Source of the DNA: Wuchereria bancrofti
Taxonomy: Eukaryota; Nematoda; Chromadorea; Rhabditida; Onchocercidae
Reading direction: 5' to 3'
Assembly: GCA_005281725.1 (NCBI GenBank)
Contig: SSBO01000009.1
Span: 1,484,127-1,548,126 of the forward strand
DNA length: 64,000 bases
Shown here piece by piece: positions 53,344 through 64,000 of this stretch. Position numbers and translations under genes: made by a program. The notes beneath the pieces were generated by a model. That model had not been told where the DNA came from, made no database searches, and saw nothing but the letters and a program-made list of their open reading frames with translations. Every line of letters begins with the position of its first letter. Position 1 is the stretch's first letter.

Positions 53344-56300
53344 ATGGCCGATGAACGTTCTCGTCGTGGCCTGAATCCTAACGCCCAAGCATTCATACCA
53401 AATCCAGCTGCTCGTCCGTTCATCCCTGGACAGCCATACGTTTTCACGACACAACCTCCGCCAATGTACCATCATCCGCCACCACCTGTCGTTCAGGGAA
53501 CTTATCCGGTGTATCAGCAGTATGGTCAGATGGGGTCAACCAATGTAGCACAGCATATGGCACCACCATCAGTTGCTACCCCGGCGTATCATCAACCGGT
53601 TGTTACAACTGCTGCACCTTCGACGGAGATGCACCTAAATGCACCACCTACACAGCGTGTGTCGTCTTCGCAACAACAAGTTCCTATTGATGGTTAGTTT
53701 GCTTAACTGGATACTTAGTATGAGATCGTGAAGTGCTGTCATTCCTTCCTCCCAAAACAGTTTTGATTTGACGCAAAACTCCACCAGAGCTGTTTATAGC
53801 ATGAGCCTGCCAACGACTTTCGTAGAAGTGAATTTACTACATGTTTAAAAAGAAATATTGATTGTCACAAAGCCTGTACATAGATGATCCTAAATAATAG
53901 TTTCAGCAATCAGTTAAGCATGGGATATTATTTTTGATTGGTTATTGCTAAATATTTTTACAGCTTGGGATGACGAAGCAGATGAAAAGGAAGAAGTGAT
54001 AGGAAGAAAGGAAGAAATGGTGAAAGAAGAAGCGATAAAAAATAGTTCTTCACTCGGAAAGGTAATTTTTTATTTTTGTACTACACATCTTTGCTTTTGT
54101 AGCATTTTTTCCTTCTCATTGTTTAGATCTGGTTGTGAAAAAAGTTTTTTTTTTTTTTTTTTCAGTGCAGAAGAAATTCCTCGAGAGCATTTGCTTCCAA
54201 TTTTACTTACTGACGGCAAAGTAGTAATATTTTCAGGAGGAGCAGGAACCGGTGAAACCTATAGATTTGGAAACCGTGAAGCCAGAAAACACCAGAAGCA
54301 AAGCAAACAATTTGCCGGTTGCAAAGGAAATAGATGGCGAAGATGCAGCATTATCCGTAAAGTTCAAGCACGCTGCTTATATCGATGGTTTGATAGCATT
54401 TATCCATATTAAATTTTTCGAGTAAATAAAGACGTAAATTGACTTGAGTTGTGTTGTAGTTATTAGGCCTGAGTTTAAGTTAAAAAATTTATTTCTAAAG
54501 AGTTTAAGTTAAAAAATTTATTTCTAAATTGTATAATGTGAGTTTTTCCTTCAAATTGTATAATGAGTTTAAAAAAAAAATAAATTGTATGATAAGTGTT
54601 TGTAGATAGCAATCGGAAGGAGCACGTCAATATGGTTTTCATTGGGCACGTTGATGCTGGTAAATCTACGATCGGTGGACATCTAATGTATCTTACGGGA
54701 ATGGTGGATAAACGTACACTGGAAAAATATGAAAGAGAAGCAAAGGATAAAGGAAGGGAATCGTGGTTTGTCTTAATGATTGGTTGTTTTTTAGATTTTG
54801 ATGAGATTTTTGAGCTGTTGATTTTTACCATCTCATAACTCGTTCTGTGATTGCACATTTTTTTTTTTTCGATATTAATTACCGAGATTATCCGTCGTCG
54901 ATTACTGCACTTCTGATGGTAACATAATCGGATATGGGTTGCCAAATGGTAGGAGAGAGGCTTATAATGTGGTATAACTTCAAAAATAAACTCGATTTAT
55001 GTTTTTCTAATTTTCGGTATTTGTCATGGGCATTGGATACGAATGATGAAGAGCGGGAAAAGGGCAAAACCGTTGAGTGTGGACGTGCATTTTTTGAAAC
55101 TGATAAGAAACATTTTACAATTCTGGATGCACCTGGACACAAATCATTTGTACCAAATATGATTAGTGGAGCGACACAAGCAGACTTAGCCGTATTGGTT
55201 AGTTAATATTTTTTTCAAAATATAGCTTAAAAAATTTAGGTTTATCATGTTCCATGGGGACAGTTAAAGTGCTCTTGATCTTTTCTCTTGCTTATTCTGC
55301 AGCTTTTTCATCATTTTTGATGTTGAACTGGTTGCATTCTGGTTAAGTTCTATTTCCCTTTCATTTCAAGTGACCTGTTCAGTGTGCAACTCACTAAAAG
55401 AAGCATTTTTTAGGTCATCAGCGCTCGAAAAGGTGAATTTGAAACCGGTTTTGATCGAGGTGGCCAAACGCGTGAACATGCGATGTTGGTCAAAACTACT
55501 GGTGTGAAGTATCTTGTTGTACTAGTCAATAAAATGGATGACCCTACTGTCAACTGGGATGAGGAAAGGTGTGTTTATTCCTGTATTTGTGACATAAAAT
55601 GTTGCTTGTAAAAAAAAAAATTTTGAGAGTATAAATTTTTTATGCAGGTACAAGGAAATTCAGAACAAACTTACACCTTATTTACGGAAATGTGGTTTCA
55701 ACCCGAAAACGGATATTATATACATTCCAGTTTCTGGGCTTACCGGAGCATTTCTTAAAGAAAGACCAAATTCTGAATTCGGTTCTTGGTACACGTAAGT
55801 TATGCTTATTTTTGAGGGCATCCGAATCTGTACGGTCTATAAATCTTGTAAATTTTTTCGTGCTTCTAATTGTGAGACTTTTGTCGCAAGTGATATCTAG
55901 TGTTTTTGATATCAAAACCTATTTGCTATTCTGTTATGCTACTGATTTTTATGAATTTTCAGTGGTCCATGCTTCATTGAGTATATCGACACCATGTTAC
56001 CGTCAATTAGTCGTGATTATGAAGGACCAGTACGCGTTATTATTGCTGATAAATACAGTGTAACTGTTTATCTGCTCCTTTGCTCATACATCTTCATATT
56101 CATTAGTTGCTCATTTATCGTCTTTGTTTTGTTTTTCCATATTGAAGGTCAGTTTGTTTCGTAGAGTTTTAGGAATTATCAGTAAAACATAATTTTTCAG
56201 GATATGGGCACTATAATTATCGGAAAAATGGAATCAGGTGTTTTAGTTAAAGGCCAAACGTTAACAGTTATGCCAAATAGGGTTAGTTTATGTAAAGGAA

Positions 56301-57394
56301 CTGATGATGTGTTTTATTTGTAACATTCAAGCCATATTTTACATTGGCACATTTTTTATGTTTTGAAAAAAGAAAATTTGACGAATTTTACAATTAGTCA
56401 ATGGAAACTTTTAGACAAGCATTCAAGTAATTCAACTGTGGTCAGATGACGTGGAAGTTGACAAAGTGGTTTCTGGTGATAATGTAAAGCTGAAGTTGAA
56501 GGGGATTGAAGATAACGACATTTTGCCCGGTTTTGTGTTGTGTTCTCCAGATGCATTATGTCACGTGGGAAGAGTTTTTGATGCTGAAGTAAGATTTTTT
56601 TCTCCATTTTATGGAACAACTTTCTTAGGTATCTCTGGCAATGGATTTTTTTTCGCTTCTTTGAACTGTTTTCTCTCATTCTTTTATATATAAAGAAAAG
56701 TAAGCTTCAGCTTTGATTTATAATAGACTGTTATTTCCTTGTTTTTCAGGTAGTTATTCTGGATCATAAGTCAATAATCGCGTCTGGTTATTCTTGTGTG
56801 CTACATATCCAGTCGGCAACCGAAGAAGTTATCGTGAAGGTTTGTTTCATTGGTGCAACCGTTTAAACTGTTTGGGGATTTTCAAGCTAAGAAACTAAAT
56901 TTATGAGTGCATTATTCAAAATCCCGCACTGCTAACCTTTTTCTAAAGTAACTATATGAAGCTATATTTATTACTGAACGAGCTTGCATCTCATATGGCG
57001 GATTACTAAATTAGGGAACATTTGATTTTTTAAAGTCTAGATTGTGTCTGATTGGAAAGTAATTTTTATATTTTAGGATATCATCTTAACTATTTCGTTA
57101 AAACGCAATTTACGTTGTGGAATGAGCTTTTTAAGAGGAATTGCTGCAGCCTTTCGACATTTTCTTGATAATCTGTTTTATTTATAGGCAGTAATTTGTA
57201 CAATTGACAAGAAAACAGGAAATAAGGTGAGAGCAAGATTCGTGAAGCAAGATGAAAAGTGTATAATGCGGTTGGAAAGTTCAGAATCATTCTGTCTTGA
57301 AGCATTCAAAAACTTCCCACAAATGGGACGTTTTACACTACGCGATGAAGGCAAAACAATAGCCATTGGAAAAGTGCTCAAAGTTGTGGAGTGA
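53344..57394 (+). CDS. erfa-3: Translation termination factor eRF3 (GTP-binding), 629 aa
   Basis: GTPase that works with eRF1 to end translation at stop codons. Exons: 53344-53692, 53964-54061, 54237-54387, 54606-54765, 55017-55197, 55414-55568, 55648-55794, 55963-56059, 56201-56281, 56415-56588, 56750-56839, 57188-57394. Residues 10-19 ([10 protein letters not shown]) form a PAM2 motif for poly(A)-binding protein. Residues 20-200 are a Pro/Gln/Tyr- and then Glu/Lys-rich extension. The GTPase domain has GHVDAGKST (213-221), DAPGH (290-294) and NKMD (352-355); the two beta-barrel domains follow, ending with [15 protein letters not shown]. Length matches human GSPT1 (637 aa). Two junctions are awkward: exon 3 is taken to end at ATCGATG|GTTTGA to supply the phase needed by exon 4, and the exon 4-5 intron ends in CG. 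Minus-strand open frames here are shadows. Confidence 0.93.
54471..54528. repeat. Perfect 29-bp direct duplication
   Basis: Two identical 29-bp units (54471-54499 and 54500-54528), each beginning GAGTTTAAGTTAAAAAATTT, lie in intron 3 of eRF3. Further diverged bits (AAATTGTATAATG twice) follow up to about 54590. Confidence 0.92.
54766..55016 (+). other. erfa-3: eRF3 intron 4 with non-canonical 3' end (GT...CG)
   Basis: The donor is TCGTG|GTTTGT. The next exon must begin with the G of G-TAT-TTG-TCA-TGG at 55017 to give the invariant ESWYLSWALD. The intron there ends TCTAATTTTCG instead of TTTTCAG, and no AG lies between the in-frame TAA (55008-55010) and the exon. Confidence 0.8.
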
Positions 57395-58446
57395 TCGTGC
57401 GGTGATGTTTAACACATCCACTTCGACGTTTAATGTTGATTTGTCTGAATATGATGAGACAAACTTTTAGTATTGTTTTCATTTTCAATTTTCAGTGTAA
57501 TAACGGTAGTGATGAAGTAATGAAGCTAAAAGCTTTGTTAGAGGAGGTAGTATTTTAACTTGACTGCCTGCTCATTTCCGTTGTTTGTCCAGGGTATCCG
57601 AATATCCTTTCATTTCTAGGCAATGAGGTTAAATATATATGGGGAGCTTATGTTTTGTAAGCCCTGACTAAGCTGTACTGTTTGTGCAGCAAGTGCTCTT
57701 GTAAAGTGCTAAGCTCAACACTAATCTTGTACATCTTTAATAAGCCATCCTTTAGCTCCTTCAGCCTGGTTCTATCACATTTTTAAAATATGTAAGCGAG
57801 TTGATAAGTTAAATTAGTCTCAACGGCAAATTTTCCGTAAATTCATCGGTCTTCACAACCTGTTTTTTAAAATACACGAGAGCTATATGAATTATGGTGT
57901 TAGAAAGAGCTTTGAAAAATAGTCATTGCTCTGAAGAAAAATAGTTCTAGTCGATAATCATCGAGATTTGTTAAGTCATCGAAACTAAGTGCTCTATAGC
58001 TGATGAATTGTTGATGAAGACAAGAAAAATCAAAGAGCACTTTTTAATTGTTAATTGTTCATTTTGTTATGCTATTTTTCTTTACACTGTCGAACTTATA
58101 TTAATGAGAGAATCTTCTTTCGCATTAAAGGAATTTCGTTTAAGAGAAAAGATTCACCTGCAAAACAATTTACACTGACTTATAAATGGAAGGCTAAACT
58201 TTGCGAGTTTTTTTTTTCTTTTTTTGAAAGTTTCTTAGACACTTATATGCGAACACATTAATATGTGAACACGAGTAATTTCGTAGCTTCATATGAACTT
58301 ATACGAAATGTGAATTAGAACATCGGCAGCACTATGAGTGAAATGATAGATACATTGCGTATGTCTTAATAACAATATACCAGGAATAAACTAAACGAAA
58401 CAAATTCGCACAGGAAGTTTGCGGGGACCGCCTAGATTATGTTCCA
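57395..58446. other. Convergent 3' region of eRF3 and uL1m
   Basis: About 1.05 kb between two stop codons of convergent genes, presumably both 3' UTRs. GGAATAAAC near 58381 is a possible plus-strand polyadenylation signal. The open stretch at 58055-58261 has no family resemblance. Confidence 0.45.
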
Positions 58447-61400
58447 TTAAGCGTCAGCACTGGATGACAAGGCTTCGGGATTGTCAATCTTCGCAGATTC
58501 TGGTCCTTTCTTCTTTTTCTTCATTCGTTTTTCAATCTCAAAAGAATAGTAAATAATCACTGGAGTTGTAATGGAAACAATTATGAAACTTTGGTTCGTG
58601 AAAGACGACGTCACTCACTTTTTCAATTTCTTGTTCTGTTGGGATCGGTAAAAATGGATTAACATCGAGAGCAAAGTGAGCGTCACCAGGTATTACCATG
58701 AGTAATGCACGGTTGATAAATGGTCCTAAAAAGACGGTGAAGTATGGAGAAGATATGACGAATGTGGCTGATCACTCTCGAACGATAGGATAAATAGTAA
58801 TTATTGTACATATAGGTAAGGCATGAATATTATGAATTGGAGTTGACTGACATTCATACCTATTACATGGTCACATTTTTATATAACTGTAGCTCCTCTC
58901 AAATGAAAAATGCTGAAGAATTACAATTAAATTGAAAATATCACTCAGTGTATGAAGTGTTAGCTTACTGTTTGCTTACCTAAAGCAGGGTTTCGATGTT
59001 TGCATAAAGCTTCAATAACGGCTCCAATATTTGCTTTTAATTCATCATCGTTCATTTTTAACTGAAACTGATAATGCAATTGTATGAAATTCATCGTTAT
59101 TTGGAAGTCTGTAATTTGAACACGTCAAAGTTGAGTGCACATTTATTTTAAAATTGCCTTAAGTGCAGTACTATGCAAATATGTCTTATACAACAATTTA
59201 ACTTACTCGTCCTATTATAGTATCACAAAGACCCCAAATAGGCATGATTGGATCACCTCGAATTGATAATTTTACACCATTCTTGAATTTACCGATGATT
59301 TCTTGGAAGTTATCACCAAGACCACCTGAGAAAAGACTTTCTGTGCAAAATAAGTCAAGATATAAAAATTATGTCACTATTAGAAGTTACCTAAAAAAAA
59401 ATCGGATTATTAACTGAATACTCTGAATAGAATTATTATTTGAATGCCCTGAAATGAGTAAAAAAATGTATTCAGCCTTTTCAGTAAAAAAATACAAGTG
59501 ACAAAGATGAGAGTAACCAGCTGTAGTCCTTTGATTAAAGCTAAGACAATGTTAATTTAAAATATTAAAATAGAGTCACGTACCATTGATTTTATTTGGA
59601 AACCGTGATCTTAAAATTCCTCGTAAGGGAAGAATACTGGAAGCCATGTCAGTGTGTGCAACACAGAAGTCATAATCATCAATGCGAAACATCCCTTTGA
59701 TAATCTAAAATCGATTAATTTTAAAGCCCACTTAAAGGACTCCTTCGGAAAAAAAATTTAATAATCACGCCGAAAATATTAGCGTAAGTCAATTGTTCCT
59801 TCGTAGAGATGTAGTGCTCTTTCTCATTTACTACAGTTTAATGCTTCACTTTTTCCAATCTCCTTTTCCGTGGAAGTTCTCAGTTAAGTTTTTTATTCTT
59901 TACTATGGAAAAATCGTCTTGGAGTACACTTTGTAGGTGAGAATATTACATATATGCTGTATCACAAACAGTGTAGCTCCTTTTAGTAATTACAACGAAC
60001 AGCACTGGTGTACAAATAAATAAATAAATATATGTGCAAAAATGAAATTCAAATCAAAAATTTCCAAGCTTTCAATTCTCAATCAACGATCTCAAGTTCT
60101 ATTAATTCAACCACCCATTACAGCCACATTACACTTTTATTATCAAACCTTTTTAATCATATCTGGACCGAGTGCGATTTCAGCACCGGCTTCGACGGCG
60201 GCATCCCGATTATGTTGTTCATATGCAAATGCCAATATTGTTCTCTTCTCGTTATGTTTAAATGGATAAGGAATTGGTACCAACTCTTCGGAATCGGCAA
60301 CCATTTTAGTCTAAAAAGAAAATTTTGAGATTTGTTTGGAATGAGAAGCGATGGAGCTATAATATGCACACCAACATTCACAATGAACCTTTTTTTCCGT
60401 CGTCATATTAAGTTCCATACGTAGACGAATATGTGCATTTGGATTGTTGTAAATAGATGGTTGCTGCATTTCCCTGTCAATTTATCAAGAAAATAAATTA
60501 ACTTTGAAAAAAAAAAGCATTATGAGTATTTTCTTTAAACAACTATAAGGCTGTGCTTCAGAAGAGCGAATATGTCGGATCTTGGAAAAACCAACATAGC
60601 AGAATAAGCAGTAAAGAGGTTTTATCAGTAACCGCATAAAACCAGTTTATCAAAGGAAATAAATAAAAGTAATAAACTCTTTAATTCTAATTACCTAATC
60701 ACGGTATGGAAGCTTTTACCTAAATTTAAACCCTCGGCGTAAGCAGTTATATGAAAAATGGCTCTAAAGAATTCCAAATCAATAATTGATTATGATTAAT
60801 TTAAGTTGATGAGACAGGATTATTTTCTAACCTATGCATTTGAAGTGCTTCTGAAACTGAGTAATATTGAGTTTTGTAAGCACTTCGGATAAAAATATTT
60901 GTAGTTGGCTTATCTGGTAAATGTGCTTCCTTCGCTGGATTCAACCGACCAGGAAACTGTTCCGAAATGGAAGTCCTGAAAAGAATAACCAAATATAGCT
61001 TTTCTATAATATCACTCAGCTCTCTTCTATTCTAATTGAACTGGTTCTCAGGAAAGATGAAAAAAAAAAAATTTTCACATGTGTTTCATTCTTGAAATTT
61101 GGATCCTCTGCATGAAGGTGTACTTTTTCCGCTCAGCTTCTTTTGCTTCTCGTTTCAGTCGTCTTTCCTGGCGCTCCTGCTTAGTAAGCGCACGTTTCAG
61201 ATTACGCTTACGTCCTATAAACCAAAAAATAGAGCTATTAAAATAATCAGTAATCAATAGACATAATCAGTAATCAATTAATTGCTGTCATTGTTACTAA
61301 GCATACTAGCTTGACGAAAACTATCTGTATTGGTTTTTCAAATCTTTTAGAAACCAATAAAAAAATACATGGAAGAAAAAAGTGAATGGAGTGAAACTTA

Positions 61401-61669
61401 ATTCAAGTACTTTATTTAAAAAAAAGAGAAATCCTATAGTATAATACAGTGAAATTAAAAAAATTCGAAATGCTTTCAGCCCGTATAAATACTTCCTCTT
61501 TCTTCCTTTCCATCGGATCATTAAAAATTACAGTAAACATTTCTTCACCTCGGTACTGTTGTAAGCTATAGGTCGACGGAAGTAGTAAGCAGAATTCTGG
61601 ATGTCCTATTATTGCCCTACTGCTGCTACATGCAGCCCATATTATTCCATTACTTATCGACGAAAGCAT
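58447..61669 (-). CDS. mrpl-1: Mitochondrial large-subunit ribosomal protein uL1m (MRPL1), 393 aa
   Basis: Part of the L1 stalk of the mitochondrial ribosome. Exons: 61549-61669, 61079-61214, 60832-60975, 60389-60473, 60149-60310, 59584-59704, 59207-59340, 58980-59061, 58619-58725, 58447-58536 (1182 nt, phases match). The N-terminus (LSSISNGIIWAACSSSR) is Ser/Arg-containing and lacks acidic residues, as in mitochondrial targeting peptides, followed by a very basic segment (RKRNLKRALTKQERQERRLK). The L1 fold is recognised by YYSVSEALQMHR, LVPIPYPFKHN, AAVEAGAEIALG, LPLRGILRSRFPNK, GDNFQEIIGKFKNG and LKANIGAVIEALCKHRN. The Lys-rich tail KRMKKKKKGPESAK extends beyond most family members. The last exon uses a less usual TTTTGAG acceptor. 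ATG 61669 follows ATTTCAG by eight bases, a likely trans-splice position. Confidence 0.92.
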
Positions 61670-61690
61670 TAGCACTCCTGAAATTATGCA
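61670..61690 (-). promoter_or_regulatory. mrpl-1: Candidate trans-splice acceptor before uL1m
   Basis: On the minus strand, GCATAATTTCAG ends at 61678, eight bases before the ATG. It resembles other acceptors in the window and there is no clear upstream coding exon. Confidence 0.38.
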
Positions 61691-64000
61691 ATTATTATTT
61701 ACCGATGCTGTTACAGCGTTTAGCACAAAATTATTAGCTTTAAGAAACAAATTATTCAATCTCTTTTACTTCATGTAATCTCGAAGTATGCTACTACAAT
61801 TTGTTGATCAGGCAAGCATTGAAAACATAAATTTTCAAGATAGTCCGGAATAGGTTATATAATATTAGGAATAGATAAATCAAAACTTTCTCATACCCTT
61901 GCCAAAAGTTATCAGTCTGGATATAACTCCCAATTTCCAATCAGCATCATTCCTTTCAAAAAAAAATTTTTTCTGATAAAACTAGAGAATCCTTTCAGGA
62001 CCTAGCAAAAGATCAGATATGTATATATACATCTAAAATTAAGCACACACCTGGTGTCACTAATATTCATACATCATATTTACTGATGCTGTTACAGCGT
62101 CTAGCACTTGCATCTTGGGAGTGGTACTTTTTGAGCAGTTCAACTTTAGTTCATTTTTTTTTCATTCAACTTCGAATAGGTCAAACTTAACTGAGTAGTT
62201 CAAATTCTGTTTGAGTAATTGGACCAGCAATAATCAATACTGCATTCGAACCAAAAATACTTTTTGCCAGAAAATAATCTCGTTTAAATGTTTTATTAAT
62301 AATCATAACGGCCAATAAAACAATTTATAACAAAGAAACAAGAAATGAGAGAAATTGAATAATTTATTTGCTGTGGAAAGGCAAACCCGTCACAAAATGG
62401 TCTATCCATAACTTAATTACCAACTAATGACCACATCTTCCGCCATAACGAGAGGACAAGTCATCCATTTCCTAATGCCGCTCAAGTAAGATTTAAATTC
62501 GTCGGTGAATTTTCGATGCATTATTCTTTAAAATGAATTCTAAAATTATTCAAAAAAACACTCTTCACATGCTGTCCTCTCCTTTAGCTTCTTTACTCCT
62601 ACCATTTTAAGTACTTTTAATTAGACCAGTACATTTTCTTTCATTTCTCTTCTAACAGAATCTGATGTCTTACAAATTTGTAGCTTGCATAATACATTTG
62701 AAGCAAAAATCAACGAAATGTAGTAAAATGGGCAAAAGTGATAATTATTAGCAATATATCGCTATCGACAAGCAGTAAACAGAATTTCAATACAGAACTG
62801 CATGAAATGGTTGTCACTTAAATCACTTGTCTAGAAAGAAAAGTAATCTCGTATGCCTCCATCCAGAGTGCTATGAGGTGCAGATGACAAGATGTCTACT
62901 GTCCCCAGGAAAATATATTCTTCAAAACTTTACACCATAATTCTTAATTTTCCATCATTTATTTGATCAAACAAGAAAATAATAAATGGATCCCTATGAT
63001 TATCACTCCTACCGAGAGAGAGAATAAAAAATTCGTCCAACTCATTTTCCTTAATAGGCAATTCAAGGGATCTGATAAAAAAACAAAAAGGATGTCCACA
63101 AATCCTTAAAACCAGTGATAGATTTATGATCTAAATTTGGCATACTTTTTTCGTAAAACCTTGAAAACCGAATGGACTGCTATGCTATCATAAAATAGTT
63201 CACTTCAAAGCACAATGAGAATTCTAAGAATGCAACACTCGAATGCATTATTACAAATAAAAAAGCATGAAATGGTATTTTCCTCAATGAAAGGCTCTAA
63301 ATTTTAAAACAAATGTTAAATTCAAGGCTACAATTAGTTGTAAGACAGTTTGAGAACAATAACAACATTGGCAGGATTAATTTTGCATAAGTTGCAGGAA
63401 GAATTGTGTATCCCAAATTAACTGCAACTTTTTTGAAAGATGGTCAAACAAGGAAGCGTTACTAAACTTCAAAAGTGAAAAGTGAAATATTAACAGCCCA
63501 AGTCATAAGATGTCTCAGATACTTCAAGACACTAGTGAAGTTGTTCGGTGCTTTGACATGCGTTGTGCCGAGAAGAGCTCATAAAGAAATATAATCTAAC
63601 TCAAACAAATCGAAAGTTAATGAACCGTTTTATCAACAGCACAACTCTTAGGTTTGTTTTATTCGAAAAACTTTGAGTACTGAAAGTACAAGAGACAGCT
63701 CATGAAAAAGAACTCACCGAGAAACAAGTTCTGCAACATGCATTAATTTAAATTACAATCAAATAACAATCCGAAAAGCAAATATTTTCGTCTTAAAAGC
63801 TCAACAATCACCACGAAACAGGAAAAGTTACAGCTCTTTTTTTGAAACAAGAGAGAGCTGTTTGAATGAAAGATGGGATATACTGAAAGAGAAACGAACG
63901 TATTGCCTTGAATTAAAGAACCCGGGAAGTGCAATTTTTTTTTTTTTTCTATTAAAATAAATCCAAAGAATAAAAAAGAAAAGTCAAAAATTGCTGTTAT
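61691..64000. other. AT-rich intergenic, no gene seen
   Basis: No open frame with splice partners was found. A short sequence ACTGATGCTGTTACAGCGT at about 62082-62100 resembles one at 61703-61721 just upstream of uL1m (CCGATGCTGTTACAGCGTTTAGCAC against ACTGATGCTGTTACAGCGTCTAGCAC), a duplicated piece of about 25 bp. The minus-strand stretch at 63743-63934 looks like noncoding translation. Confidence 0.5.

Noticed and set aside
54167..54236. Upstream open frame as part of eRF3 exon 3
   Set aside because: It needs a phase that exon 2 does not supply; the acceptor at 54236 fits instead. Kept only as a possible alternative exon.
54475..54945. 156-aa minus-strand ORF
   Set aside because: Antisense shadow of eRF3 exon 4 and its introns.
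60032..60328. 98-aa and 75-aa plus-strand ORFs
   Set aside because: Antisense shadows of the uL1m exon at 60149-60310.
62236..62256. tRNA-like box B (CATTCGAACC)
   Set aside because: No matching box A, no cloverleaf arms and the box is imperfect.

Overview
The window is animal nuclear DNA, almost certainly from a clade III (probably filarial) nematode. It is very AT-rich. The genes are cut into many short exons by introns of about 50-1300 bp that mostly run GT...TTTTCAG. Several start codons sit just behind a TTTNCAG-like site, as expected if a spliced leader is added in trans. The proteins are worm-like orthologues of animal housekeeping genes. I saw no bacterial operon, CRISPR array, rRNA, tRNA or intact transposon. 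Models were built by joining exons so that splice sites, codon phase and known family sequence all agree; eight of them close without a break from start to stop.

Layout. 3.2-6.2 kb (+): seven-helix neuropeptide-receptor-like GPCR, first exon not found. 9.2-13.5 kb (-): PP2A B56 regulatory subunit, 14 exons, 612 aa. 14.5-15.0 kb (-): possible 76-aa basic protein. 15.8-18.2 kb (-): kynurenine formamidase, 8 exons, 303 aa. 19.1-23.9 kb (+): 691-aa coiled-coil protein of unknown family. 26.5-30.4 kb (+): ADCK1-type ABC1 atypical kinase, 12 exons, 523 aa. 31.5-37.0 kb (+): four-MBT-repeat chromatin protein, about 511 aa. 37.5-43.2 kb (-): SH2 plus tyrosine kinase of Fer-like type, N-terminus and SH2-kinase linker unresolved. 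43.2-46.1 kb: very AT-rich gap. 46.1-48.9 kb (-): MGME1-like mitochondrial DNA exonuclease, 305 aa. 49.7-51.7 kb (-): Q/A/P-rich protein of unknown family. 53.3-57.4 kb (+): translation release factor eRF3, 629 aa. 58.4-61.7 kb (-): mitochondrial ribosomal protein uL1m, 393 aa. 61.7-64 kb: nothing convincing.

The genes do not form one pathway. Three are predicted to be mitochondrial (ADCK1, MGME1, uL1m); the others cover signalling (GPCR, B56, tyrosine kinase), chromatin (MBT), translation termination (eRF3) and tryptophan catabolism (formamidase). Head-to-head pairs (formamidase/coiled-coil; Q/A/P-rich protein/eRF3) have 0.8-1.7 kb between them and could share control regions.

I found no new multi-gene system. 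The observations most worth a second look are an eRF3 intron whose only frame-consistent acceptor ends in CG, a GC-AG intron in ADCK1, a duplicated splice donor in the GPCR, a near-perfect 45-bp hairpin beside the kinase, two 29-bp-period tandem repeats, and three genes of unknown function.
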